Shown here: in pieces, positions 11,342 through 23,210 of the stretch
Layout: each line of letters opens with the position of its first letter
How positions within the stretch are numbered: the stretch's first letter is position 1
Source: Coptis chinensis
Taxonomy: Eukaryota; Streptophyta; Magnoliopsida; Ranunculales; Ranunculaceae
Direction: 5' to 3'
Assembly: GCA_015680905.1 (NCBI GenBank)
Contig: CM027377.1
Span: 36,728,501 to 36,792,500 of the forward strand
Length of the DNA stretch: 64,000 nt
Position numbers and translations under genes: made by a program
The notes under the pieces: generated by a model
Told to the model about the DNA's origin: nothing
Seen by the model: only the letters and a program-made list of their open reading frames with translations
Database searches by the model: none

Positions 11342-12172
11342 TGCGCTCAAGGTATGCACTGGATGGGCGGTTGTTAGCCCGATGAAAAACCGAATTCCAG
11401 TGTTTTGAAGCGCAGTGGCTCGAGTTTAAGGCTGGAGAGGGTGCAGGTCGCGCTCAGGGTAGAATTTCTTTGATAGGGCTTAGGGCGCAGGTGGCGCTCC
11501 ATTGGAAGCCTTAGTGCGCTTAGGGGAATCATAGATATCGCGAAGGAAAAAAATAGGTAAAGTGGGAATAAAACGTGAGAGATGAATGTGAAATGTAGTT
11601 GGGGTTGTGAGTGTAGAATGAATGCAGTTTTTATAGGATTTAAGTTGTTAAAACGAATCGGGAAGTTACCAAAACGTTTTAAGGCAATTACCGGAAACAA
11701 AAAATTTCCAAAACCGAAAACGGAAACAACCCATATTCTCTATTCCAAAACAAACCTAATATCTTTTAGGTTGAATTTAGGTTAGATAATGCCTAATTCA
11801 TCGAGATTTCATCCTATCACAATATCTATTCATATTGATGCCCATATCGGCAATATTCTCACCCTTTACTCCAACACAACTACTAAAATGGAGGATCCTA
11901 TAACAAATTATGCTAGAATAAATAATATCACCCCCAAATAATTCGGGAAGGTGGAATTAACGATAAACAATGCACACTTTGAAAAGAACCAAAGTATATT
12001 AAAATTGAAATTCAAATATAATTAACTACCGAATTTAAATTTAACTATTGAATTTAAACAACTTAATATCTGGACTAAGAAAAACAATAAAAACAACTAA
12101 ATACATCGAAACCACATATTTTTAGAAAACCTAGCCACGTGATGAAGATGGATCCTGAGATGGAGATTGGGC
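11342..12172 (-). other. Spacer between TP1 and TP2 in element A
   Basis: No conserved ORF. In sense order it has a polypurine-like tract at 11929-11940 (tatttgggggtg) soon after TP1, then AT-rich DNA, then a GC-rich leader (11341-11520) with repeated gcgc/ggtcgcgctc words just upstream of TP2. The 19-nt stretch at 11441-11459 (gtgcaggtcgcgctcaggg) recurs with one change at 30249-30267 in the gag leader. Confidence 0.5.
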
Positions 12173-13291
12173 CTAGGATGAAGAAGGACCCGAGCCATCC
12201 GTTCTTTGGCAACGACGCTCATGCCGCTCAGACTCATCTGAAATAAAACCCTCCAAGGGTGGCATGCGTTGTAGAATCTGTACTCGGAACAAGCCCTGTG
12301 CTTCCATCTCAGCCTTTATTACTGTATACTGGGCCTGGTGACGCTGGTGGATAGTCTCCATGTTACACAAGATATCTTCCTGACCCTTTTCGAGCACTTC
12401 TAAACTCGTCTGAAGGTTCGTTTGTTTATTTCGAACTATAATTTGCCTATCTCGTATATCTTCACAAATAACGTAAATGCAATGCACGCTAGTGTGCAAC
12501 AATGACATGCGTTTTGAATCAGACGTACACCTCTCCAAGGCATCTTCATCCAAACATGTAATGTCCTCCATTTCCTCATCTGAATCCACCACCCTATCCT
12601 CCAGCAACATCCAAGTCTTTTGGATACACTCCTTATAACTGATTTCATTTGCATGCAATTTCAATATCCTCCGCTCAGTTTTTGGTTTATTCCCCCAATA
12701 CAACATTATCTTCGTAATTAAAACAGGAAATGGTGTGATACTCTTCCTAACTCCTCTAATCATATTTAGCAAAAACTCGAGGATACATAATTTATACCTT
12801 TTCTCTTACAATATCCAGAGAACGTGCAGACATATGAACCCGATGTCGCTCACTTTCTCCTTCCCAATGACGTTCTTACCAATCCACTGAGCTACAGCCA
12901 GTTGGTTGGTTCGTAGAGATGACTGTCGAGCACAATGAGAAGTTGTATTATATTGACCCTCCATGAGGGTGTCGTTCATCAACGCAGGAACTCCAGTATA
13001 CTGGGATTCCTGCACGGTGGCGTCGAGGTGGCGTTCAGGCGTAATGTCTAAAATCTCAGCCAACTTCTCTCTCGATAATTCTCTCCTAGTCCCAGCCACT
13101 TTCATGAAAATTTTATGACCGTCCAACTCTCTCTTCTTATAGAATTGTTCGACCAAATTGGAGTGGTAGAAATCATCTTTCGAGTACCACAACCGATTCC
13201 AACCCCTTATAATCATCTCGTCATTGTAAAACGGCGCGAAGCGGTCAGCCGTAAATGCTTGTTCCGGCAACAACCTTTGTCTTTGAGCCAT
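12173..13291 (-). pseudogene. TP1 ORF of element A, one nonsense mutation
   Basis: A 372-codon frame beginning MAQRQRLLPEQAFTADRF at 13291 and ending DGSGPSSS. A single TAA at codon 162 (LWIL*EKRY) interrupts it; B has a glutamine codon there, so one C-to-T change explains it. The N-terminal half has W-NRLWYSKDDFYHSNLVEQFY, ELSREKLAEILDI, then IGKEKVSDIGFICLHVLWIL and MIRGVRKSITPFPVLITKIM; it resembles the plant transposon-protein domain also suspected for TP2. The C-terminal half has an acidic stretch (DSDEEMEDITCLDED), a probable coiled coil (about residues 260-340) and a basic tail RHERRCQRT that could be a nuclear signal. Function unknown. Confidence 0.6.
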
Positions 13292-14050
13292 TGATATTTT
13301 AGAACAATTTGGGGTTTAAAAGGACTGTGGGAATGGAGTTTGAGACTCCCTTACTAACAAAACAGTAGTGTTGGCGCGGGGGTGGCGCGGCAGTTCGAGT
13401 TTCTTTGAGTTTTGGGTGTTTTTCGGTGGTGGAAATTTTTGGGATTGGTGGAGGAGTGTTTTGGAGAAGATTTGAAGTTGGAATTGTATTGTGGGCGTGG
13501 GTGTATTAAGATTTATTTTTATTTTTATTTTTATTTTTGGTTAGGTTTTTGAATTTGGTAATGGCAGAATTGGAAAGAAATCGTGATTCTATTTGTTTGG
13601 AGGAAGGAGACGCACGCGCGTGCGTTGGGCCCAAGCCCAAAATGATTTTTCGATTTTTGTCGATTTTTAGCGCAATTTCAAACTAAAATTCCCGCTTTGT
13701 TACCGGTCCGATTTTTGCGAATAAGGTATGGAAATGATCAGGAGAGAATTTCCAATCTAATGATCCATAAAATGCTCTAGTTCAACCGTTGGTGATATGT
13801 AAGAAGATAGAAAATGCCTCGAAGTGCGTGCATGATGTAAGTTATACGAACGAATGAAATCTAATTTCATAGATAATGTTAATCCGGATCGGAATACGAT
13901 TAAATGGTCTAAACAACATAAATGGAAAGTTTGACCATCAATGAAAGAAACCCAAACACCCCATCCCCAAACAAATTTTAGACAACAGAGTTTAGAAAAT
14001 TTGTTTTAACAATGGGTTTTTTAAAGTCAGATTCCTAAGACTTTTAACAA
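13292..14050 (-). other. Leader between gag-pro and TP1 in element A
   Basis: Non-coding. In sense order: the motif aagtcttaggaatctgactt (14042-14020), a polypurine-like tract with tttggggatggggtgtttggg (13973-13951), AT-rich DNA, and a GC-rich box gcacgcgcgtgcgttgggccc near 13610-13630 upstream of TP1. The same order is seen in B (23211-24286). Confidence 0.5.
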
Positions 14051-16969
14051 TTAATTAGATATATTAATATATATACCATGTAGTTTTTCATATATTAACA
14101 ACCTAAAGAGTTGTGGGTCTTTCCATAAATAATTACTATGGATTGCACCCCCAAACAGAATCAAGCACCAATATTCTTTACGATGCAACTTATTGAAATG
14201 AAAGTGAAGTCTAATGGATCTAGAATGTAACCGCGCATGCACCTTCTTTCTCGCCTTTAAACGAGAGGGTTTCCAAGTGAATGATCGTGAGAAAATGGAT
14301 GTCTGTGGAAGATATGGTGGATATGGATGAATTTTAGATGTAAGAAATGGAAGAAATGAGAATGTAGGTTTGGCACAAAACTCATTCATGGTGTAGGTGG
14401 GAACTGTCTCAATTCTGAAAATAAAGGTGTCAAGTGCCTTTCCCTTGGAAATTATTTATGTATTAAGAGGATTTATAAAATCTTTAAGTACAGAAGAAAC
14501 AAAATGGTCAAGTGCAAACTCTAGGTTCCTTTGAAAGGGTGGAAGGTGGGGAATATTAGTGAGGGAAGATGAATGAGTGTCAGCTAGAGCTCTCAGGTCT
14601 AGATCATTAGAAGCCTTGAGATATGCTAGACATTCCTCAATAGGTGGGTCAAAAGAATCACTGGGATAGAGGGTGAAAAATTCATCTTCCGTCATAGCGT
14701 CAAGGGATAAAGGGATGTTGGTAGGGAGGGACTCGCGAGGTGGCAGGGAAGAGTTGCAAAAGAGTTAAAGGAAAATCTTCTTCAATTTCCTTTACATCCA
14801 AGGAGTATTTGTTGAAGTTGAAACTTTCAAGGGAAAGGAATTTGTGCCTCTGGTCATTCGGAAACGTGGTTTTGAAATAATCATGAGTTAAGCTCTCGAT
14901 CATGATAACCTCTCCATCAATATTTGTATAAGGCAACTGTTTGATCGTCTTAAAAACGTTAACCGCAACGGAAAGATGGCCAAAAGACAAGGACATCGAA
15001 CCATCGCAGCAGTTTATAAGTGCTTTGGCAGTTGCCAAGAAAGGGCGTCCTAAAATGATTGGAATAGAATCGTTAGCGACTTCTGTATCGAGGATAGAAC
15101 CTTAACCAATACATTTTCCACTACACCCTTAGGATACTTGATAGACCTATCACCTAGTTACAATGTCATTGTTATAGGTTGCATTTCATGTAGACCTATT
15201 TGTTTATATAAATAATAAGGGAGTAAGTTAACACTCGCCCCGAGGTCTAATAAGGCAATGGTCGTGTGAGTATCCCCTAAGGTGCATTGTACAGTAGGAC
15301 GACCAGGGTCCTTGTAGTTAACTATTCCATTGTGTTTTGTTAAAGTTGGAAACTGTTCCATTAAAAAGGCGTCTTTAGAAATCTTTGTCTTACGCCTAGT
15401 AGTGCACAACTCTTTAAGAAACTTAGCATGGTGAGGTAACTTTTTAATCGCTTCTAGGAAAGGTAAGTTTATCGTTAGATTTTTAAAAACTTTCCTAATT
15501 TCGTCAAAATTTGTATCCTTGTTTAACAAAGCTAATTTCTGAGGAAACGATGGTTTCTCTCTATATTTAGCGTATGAATCAATTGGATGTCTAACCTTTG
15601 CTTTATGTTTCTTAGGTTGTGGTTTAACTGGTACCTCTATAGGGGTAGGATCTCCAGTTCTTGTTTCGGTATCTAGTATAATATCTAGTGTAGAGACTAC
15701 TGGTGGGGTAACTATAGACATAGTTACTTTGTTATCCACTACTCTACCTGAACGGAGAGTGGTGATGGAATTTATCTCCCCTACGTTTGCATTTTCGTTA
15801 CTAGCATTAGCATTTACCTCAAAGGCTGTGTTTGGTGTTTTCAGATTAGGTATCGCTTGTCCTGGAAACACAACTTTGGATTGCACTTTCTCTTGAGCTA
15901 ACTGCTGTAAGGAAAGTTAGATGGCTTGTAAAATCTGTTGTTGAGATTGCATAAAGGTATCAAAACGATCCGGTTGTGGAGTAGTATTTACTACTGGTTG
16001 TGTGACAGGAACTATGCCACATTGATTATTAATGGGTGGATTTTGATAGTTATTATTTACCGGAATGATACCTTTATTAGCATTATAATAATTATTATAA
16101 TTACCCTGGCCTTGTCCTTGTCATGGTTGAGCTTGGTTGTTATAATTATAATTACCCTGACCTTGTCTTTGCCTTGGTGGACCTTGGTGGACCTTGGTTG
16201 TAATTGTTTGTTTGCCTAACATTTGGGTTAAACAACCTTGGAGGTTGTTGATTATTCCGCCAACCGAAGTTGGGGTTTTGTCGCCAAGCTGCATTAGGTT
16301 CGCTATTAATGGAACAAACGTTATCTTGTTGTGATTGTTGTTGCTCATAGGCGAAAGGACAATAGAGTCGGGATGCTCTGGACTCAAACATAAATTACAT
16401 GGATTGGAGTTGACATTCATGACGGGGATAGGCGTTTGTTGAACAGAAATAGCCTCTACCTTTTTAGTTAGAGATTCTATTAAATTTTTAAGTTCCGGAT
16501 CGGGTTTCATCTCAAACATACCGGCAGCCTTTACTGTTGTAGAAGAACTAGCGTTGCGGGAGATATCGTCACTACCCCCCCAGTTATTATTACGTTTAGT
16601 CTGATCTTCTAAAAATTTATAAGCCTCTGAGGCTCCTTTACTTAAGAAACTACCCCCATTCATTATGTCAAGGACTTCTTTATGGTGGTGTAGAAGTCCC
16701 TTGAAAAAGGCACGAACTAACGTGTCTTTCGCGAGGTTATGATGTGGACACTCTATAAGTAGATCGGTGAAACGATTCCAAGCCTCTGAGAATGATTCAT
16801 GAGGATTTTGTTGAAAGAAATGAATCTTGGAAAGCATTTCATCTGTCTTTAGTGGTGGGTAAAAATGTTCCATGAATAGTTGAACAAGTTTAGCCCACGA
16901 GTCCACAGAATTTGGTGCTTGGGCAGTTAACCAAGACGCCGCCTTATTGGCTAAAGTGAAGGGAAATAC
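14051..16969 (-). pseudogene. Element A gag-protease, downstream part
   Basis: Continues the gag frame from 29533 after removal of element B. Gag capsid-like segment: VFPFTLANKAASWL, EHFYPPLKTDEMLSKI, ESFSEAWNRFTDLL, VRAFFKGLLHHHKEVLDIMN. A CX2CX4HX4C knuckle (CNLCLSPEHPDS) is broken by a one-base frameshift near 16390. A protease segment follows (CTLGDTHTTIALLDLGASVN, about 15300-15215, DLGA being the active-site variant usual in this lineage), then GRPFLATAKALINCCDG. In place of reverse transcriptase comes a linker of about 250 residues (LPPFQRNLEFALDHFVSSVL ... NEFCAKPTF ... WCLILFGG) ending at 14051. Defects: TAA after ITMTL, a small deletion after LVKV with a frameshift, breaks at 14700 and 14456. 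Gag assembles particles and protease cuts the precursor; the linker is unknown. Confidence 0.8.
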
Positions 16970-18503
16970 TGATAAAACATAAAATTGCTTAGTTTACCTA
17001 CGAAATGAATGATGAACTCAAAACGTAAGTAAACTAAAACTATCTTAAGAGCCTATATGTTTATCAAAGATTCTACTCTCAATCCTATGAGATATAGTGG
17101 AGTAGGAAGTTCGTTCCACTCCTAGTCCTTCCGCATGTTAATGTTCTCTACGTATAAGTACTCTTAACTCTAAAGTCTAATGAGAGATTTACGAAGTGGC
17201 AATTAGACTACGATACAACTACCCACAAGATGCAACTAGTCGACTATTAGAACAACTATGGGAATGCTACGTTGATTCTATGATAAGGAGTTAGAGGGGG
17301 ATTGATTCCACCTTAACTCGACTTAATCCTACTAACAACTAATCGTCAGTAATCGAATTGAATCCCTTGAGAACAATATGGTTATTCCTAATCCCTAATT
17401 ACACATGACATTCCTACCAATTCATAACTAGCATGTGAACGATTAAACCCATTCTCATGGTGAACTAATCGCTTTTAGAGTGGAAAGGAAATTGCGACAA
17501 CTCTACGATAATCGGAATCAAGCTTTCATCAAGGCTTCTCAACCCCCTCTAATGGAGGTTTAGCCGAGAAACATTACGCAATCATTTCCGATTAAATTAA
17601 AACTAAACATAATATAAAGAATTGAAATTTACTAATCTAAATTAAACAATAATTAAAATCTAATTAATAACTAAGAATTGAATAACAAGTAATAAATGAA
17701 ATCAGATCTAACACAAATGTAAGTGACAAGAATCGAAATTAACAAACTAGATATTTTATTAATCAATCTAATTAAGAATAATGATTCTAGAGTTTAATCT
17801 AAAACAAGAATTGGATTTGAAACTAAACTTAACATAAAGAATTAAATCTAGATCTAGAAGTTATTCTAATGGCTACTTTCTATTCTAAGCTACCTTTATT
17901 TTCTAACCTAATTCTCTACCCTTATCTATCTACCATTAACCAAGAGTGAAGCTTTGGTTTTTATACATTCAGATCCAAAAATCATGCATGGGCTTGGAGC
18001 CATGTTTTGGGCCAGAGAATCAGGCCCAAAACCCAATTCTTTCAGTCCAAAAAGGCCTCTTCAGCTGCAGTTGGCTTCAACAGACTTTTCGTCCACTTCT
18101 GCTCTTCTGATTGGGTCAAGGCTTGGACCATTCGAAATCTATTTCCGAGCCGGTCGTTTTGACATAAGGTAGGCCCCATTCCGAGGTCAGAGTCCAAAGA
18201 TACGGCCTTCGGAAGTTCTCACCGACTGCGGTGATGTTTACGTCAAAATCGACTTTTTCAGCTTTTGAACGGGCTTTAGAAAGGCTGGTCTTCTTGAATC
18301 TTGGCCTTTAATCACGGAAATCCTTAGTAACCGATCTTTGCTCCTTTATCTCGCTAAAGTGGCACATTTCTGCACATAATGGACTTTGAAGCCTGAAATG
18401 CATAAAAACACGTAATCAGTGTTAACTCTTAATTATTACTCACATAATTGGTCTAATAGTATGACTATTACAGGGTTAAAACTACAGTTTTAGGCTCTTA
18501 TCA
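16970..18503 (-). repeat. Element B 3' LTR
   Basis: Begins tgataaaacataaaattg and ends ggctcttatca. Nearly identical to 27994-29527 apart from scattered changes and a few clustered patches (for example around 17310-17365, 17940 and 18220-18250). A TATA-like word (TATAAAAAC) lies on the minus strand at 17957-17965. Confidence 0.9.
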
Positions 18504-20324
18504 AACCACCCCCAAACAGCATTTTGCTTGTCCTCAAGCAAAGATGAGAAATTAGAATAAGTGACAAAAAATGGAGTTCTATCTACTCTCGTTTCGCTGA
18601 GTGAGATTGCATTGACCATATGCAACAAGGCCTTAAACCACTAGGAATTCCCTAGTGGACGAGTTATAGCCTCGTGAGAGTTTTCCAGTGAAGGTACTCA
18701 CAAACTTCATCTATACTACAACGACTAAGAAATAAAACTATTGTTTCCGTATTCATGCTCTAAATTAACTATACCTCTCACTAGAAATGCATATAGAGTA
18801 ATCAAGTCGAAACCTAAGCTAATATATACATAATAATCAATCATCTACAATAAACATATATACAATGAGTAATACTATGAAATGCCTAGCGGGTTTGTTT
18901 AAAACTTCGGGATAAGCGTCCTTAAGTAGGTTCTCACAATAATAGTCAAGATACAACACTATGAATTTTCCACTCAAGTTTCACTACTCCGATTAATGCG
19001 AAAGGCACACTTTACCTTACAATCTCAATAACAACAAGGAAGCCGGAGTCGATCAAACACATCTGCCACTTACTATCACACTAACCTATTCCTAATTAAG
19101 CTAGAGGTCTTTATTAGGTGTTGCGGGGGTTAGGAGATGGTTTAAGAAGGAAGGAAATGATATTCAAAAAGGACAAGTCTGAGATAATAGAGTCTTCAGA
19201 TTATGTAACTAGAGAAAACCTTGTTATTTACTTTTGCTTCTACACTTTGTTTCCATCCTTAGCCATATTTTTTTTTTTTTTTTTTTTTCTTTGGCTTTTG
19301 ACTCCCTTTTATTCTATTTTTGGAGTTTTTATTTTATTTCTATTTTTATTTTTCTTTTCTTTGGATGGAAACTTCTTTTCTTTATTTTTTGAAGCCATTA
19401 ACTAACTTTTGTTTACACAAGTTTTTCTCTTCTTCTTTCTTCCTCATTCTATTTTCAGACTTATCTAAATTGGGTGGGTTGAATTTTTTATTTTGTTTTG
19501 TTTTGTAACAGGGTAAAGGATTTGTGGTTTATGAAAGGCTAAAGAAAGGCTCAGAGGGGCGACTAGTGGAAAATAATTCATAGGTTTGAATTTCTGGCTA
19601 TATCGATTCAAAGAGAGCCTAAATTCTCGCTTAGGATATGGCATAGTGATCAAGCAAGTGGACGTTTGATTTCTCTATCCGGATTTTACTTCTCCCTTGT
19701 GTCATTTCTCAAATGTTTCGCTCATATAAGGCTTTAGGCTATATTCTCACAGGATTTGTAGAATAAGTACTCTAGCCTAGAGTTCAGAAACTTACTGCTA
19801 ACAATCATAGATACTCATGTAATATATTTATAGATAGATGCAAAGATTATTACCTACATATTAACCTAAGTTTCTAAAAATTATTCTAATGCAAAAGCTA
19901 CGTGAGACTTCTAGATTATTAAGAGCATAGAGAAGGAAAACAATACCACTATTCCTAAGTGTATAGCATGAACTTATTTATTTATATTTTTGAATTTTTG
20001 AAATTTTAACTTGAAAACAAATGCCTATCATACATATCTATATCCTAACAGATGCCTTAATTACACGTGTTTCTATGCCCCCCCTCCCCAAACAAGAAGC
20101 ATGCTTTGTCCTCAAAGCATATAAATAAATAGGGTAGGAAAATTACCATTGAAGCGCGTGAAATTCAGGAACATCTGCAAAACAAAGTTAGAACATACTA
20201 ATATAGGAAATAAAAACTGACTCAACTCTATAAGAGTTCTACCCATTATAGGGTTAACAAGAATGAAATTGCTTGGGACATAAGTAGACACTAAATAGAA
20301 TGAAAACTTACCTTATCTCCCGCA
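18504..20324 (-). other. Element B polypurine tract and 3' non-coding region
   Basis: The polypurine tract (minus tgtttgggggtgg) is at 18507-18519, directly beside the LTR. The rest is collinear with 8405-10182 of A: conserved inverted repeat at 18638-18658, a long T run at 19268-19288, and a second polypurine-like block at 20078-20093 followed by gctttgtcctca. No supported ORF; the T-rich ORF near 19118-19405 is low-complexity. Confidence 0.55.
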
Positions 20325-21252
20325 TTACTCATCATCTTCCTCATCCTCTTCTTCCATAAAGAAGTGAGGTTCCTTTAAAGTCTGCCATGCCATGATAATT
20401 TGTCGGGCTTCTGCCATTTATCATCTATTATTGCTAACCTATTAAGAGCCACTTGGTCCGGACGGGGTGTAGGGTGCAACCTGATGAGGTTGTATCCTCC
20501 ACCCTTGCCAAGTCATTACGGAAAGATCGAATAATACTATTGGTGGGTCGCATGCGATTAATCGATCGTAATCCAATCCGTGAAACGTGTACAAAAAGCG
20601 GGAAAGAAACATAGCATAATACGGGAAATCAGAACAGGCATAAGAAGGTACTTATGCCTCATGCTATGGGATCGAGCTAAACTAGACATCAAGGTTCGGG
20701 GAAGGTCATGACACATACGTCCCGTGGCTAAAGCAAGGAAAACGCTGCAAGTGGCATCATTCACAGAAGAAAAACGCCATTCCCCTAAAATGTTTAGCAT
20801 GATCCAAAACATAACAGTTCCTATGTTCATGGACAGGCTACCAAAGGCGACGTTATATTCCCCTTGGTCCTCGATACGGAAAATGCCCGCCCCATACGAC
20901 TCATGCAAAAACTCATAAGTGTAGACATACATATTATCTACCCAATAACACCATGGGTCTTGTATTTCAGCGGGCATAGCAAGTCCAAGAACAAATGCTA
21001 GCAAGAACCTGGTAATTTCCATTGGTTCATTATCAATGTTGATGGAGAACACTTGTTCTCCATCTGGTCTTTCAAAGAAAATGCAGTTATCGTAAAAATA
21101 AGATGCTAGTGTTGGAGAATAAAGTGCATCGTGTCTTACCATAAGCGGCTCCCAAATTAACGTATGTGATCGCCACAAAACCAAGCACCATAAGTAGTGC
21201 TTTGGAACAAATCTTCGAAAGACCGTTCCGGTATCAATGTTGGAGATGTCAT
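20325..21252 (-). pseudogene. TP2 ORF of element B
   Basis: Starts ATGACATCTCCAACATTG at 21252 (MTSPTLIPERSFEDLFQS) and ends in an acidic tail EEEDEEDDE at 20325. The longest open part is 21184-20558 (WEPLMVRHDALYSPTLASYF, FSINIDNEPMEITRFLLAFV, MLNILGEWRFSSVNDATC, SSLARSHSMRHKYLLMPVLI). Frameshifts near 21190 and after FTDWITID (20558) break it; unlike A it keeps the Trp codon in GEWRF. It appears to be of the plant transposon-protein type seen in env-like positions (moderate confidence). Paralogous in layout to TP1 and possibly derived from the same domain. Confidence 0.6.
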
Positions 21253-22035
21253 CTCAAAATTACGCTCGAATAGCTGCGAATGATCCGAAACTATCCGCAA
21301 AAACTAGAATTTTTCGGTCCACGGAAGTCGTAGCGAGTGTGCTCAAGATTTGAATTCCAGTGTTTGAGCTGGTCGCTTTCACCTTGAAAGCGAAAAGCGC
21401 CTCGACAAAAAATATGAAAAAAAATTGTAGAGCCTTGAGTGCGCTTTCGTTGCCTTGAAACTTCGGAAAATGAGACGAAAACGGGGAACCGTGGGGAGTG
21501 AAAGGTGAGTGATGGAGGTTAGGTGTAGTGTGAGTTGTGAGTGTAGAATGTATGAAGTTTATATAGGTTTTAAGTTGCTAAACCGGATCGGGAAGTTGCT
21601 AAAAGGTTTTTACGGCAGTTTTCGGAAATACCGAAATTTCCAAACCCGAAAACGGAAACAACTCACTTTCTTGATTCTAAAACAAACCTAGTATCTTTTA
21701 GGTTGAATTTATGATAGAATCTACCTATTTAATCGAGATTTCATCCTACCATGATACTTATTCATAGATATGCCTAAACGGCCATATGTTCACCTTGACT
21801 CCGCAATAAATTCTAAGACGAGGGTCATATAAAAATCATGCTGGAATAGATAAAACCACCCCCAAACAATTTGGGAAGGTGGGATCAATATTAAACAACC
21901 ATGCATAATGAAAATAACCGCGTTATATTAAAATTTTCATTCGAAGTAAATTTCACTACAAAATTCAAATTACGGAAATTAAAACTTACATTAAAATAAA
22001 TAACAATAATGAAACTACAAATAAAAATAGAAACA
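21253..22035 (-). other. Spacer between TP1 and TP2 in element B
   Basis: No conserved ORF. It contains a polypurine-like tract at 21856-21867 (minus tgtttgggggtgg) after TP1, then AT-rich DNA, then a leader (21300-21500) before TP2 that is less GC-rich than in A. Confidence 0.5.
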
Positions 22036-23210
22036 TCAATTGATACTATTCCTAACCACTCCAGTACTGGTAGCGGAGGGCACACGCTCCAGAGATGGCT
22101 CCTGAGCTCCCGATGGGCCAGCACCATTCGTCCTTCGGCGACGACGCTCATGCCTCGATGGTGTGTCCTCAGAAGGAGAATCCCCATGAGGTGGGAATCG
22201 TGCAAGCATGTCGGTCCGGAACTGGCGCTGAGCTTCTAACTCGGCCCTCATCTGTTCCCACCTCTCATTCTCTCTCTGGGTACGGATCTCAAAGTTATGA
22301 TGGATAGTTGCCTGTCGAGTCCGGAGGTCTTCGCAGATAGTGTTGAGCGAACGCATGCCACGATGAATTACGGCCATGCGTTCTGCATCTGACCAACACC
22401 TCTATAGGGCATCCGCATCAAAACAAGTCAAGTCCTCCTCATCCTCCGAGGCATTCTCATTTCCCCCATCCTCCTCGGCGTTCTCGTTTCCCCATCCTCC
22501 TCGTCCTCTACCTTATCCTCAGGCAACCTCCAAACTCGTTGGACACACTCCTTATAGATGCGAGGATTTCGGTGTAGGGTGATGTAAGACCTATCGGGCG
22601 CTTTGCTGCTCTCAACTTCAAGATGATCTTGGTTATCAACACAGGGAGAGGTGCAACAGACTTCCCTACTCCCCTAATCATGCTAAGCAAAAACTCCAAG
22701 ATATAGAACTCGTACTTCTGCTCCTGGAGTATCCATAAGATGTGGAGGCAGTTCAGGCCGATGTCGCCGACCTTCTCCTTCCCCGGGCGTTCGCTCCGAC
22801 CAATCCACCGAAATGCGGCCCGGAGTTGGTTCGAGGGATGATCGGCGAACACAATGCGATCTCGCGTTGTAGTTCCTTCGTAACTATCACGCTCATTAAT
22901 GGTTCTACCCCATTATATTGGGACTCTTGCAACATGACATCGGATGGATTCTAGGCGGAATGCCTAGAATCTCACCAACAACCCAATGAGTCACTTCCTT
23001 CCTCCTCTTCGCCACCATAACAAAATCCTAGTCCCTCCAACTCCCTCGTATTGTAGAACCGTCGGACTAAGTCTTCGTGGTAATAGGCTTCGATCGAAAA
23101 TACCACAAACTATTCCAGTCTCTCATCGATCATTTCATCACCGTAAAAGCGGTAGCGAAGTGGTCGCCAGTAAAAGCTTGCTCCGGCAAAATTCGGCGTT
23201 GTTGAGCCAT
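22036..23210 (-). pseudogene. TP1 ORF of element B, frameshifted
   Basis: Starts MAQQRRILPEQAFTGDHF at 23210 and ends VVRNSIN at 22036. Matches TP1 of A throughout: VGDIGLNCLHILWILQEQKY (with Q where A has a stop), MIRGVGKSVAPLPVLITKII, then the coiled-coil-like segment (FEIRTQRENERWEQMRAELE) and a basic tail RHERRRRRTNGAGPSG, richer in Arg than in A. Frameshifts near 23145, 22900 and 22500 disrupt it, and the Glu-rich acidic stretch around 22440-22500 is in another frame. Unknown function; a protein binding nucleic acid or Gag is conceivable from the coil plus basic tail (inference). Confidence 0.6.

Noticed and set aside
14140-14160. cacccccaaacag at 14147 as another polypurine-like tract
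   Set aside because: It lies inside the A linker frame (codes LFGG) and B does not have it, so it was not counted among the conserved tracts.
19118-19508. Hydrophobic ORFs rich in Phe and Leu, like a small membrane protein
   Set aside because: They arise from T-rich low-complexity DNA in the 3' non-coding region of B; the T runs vary in A and the frames are not conserved.
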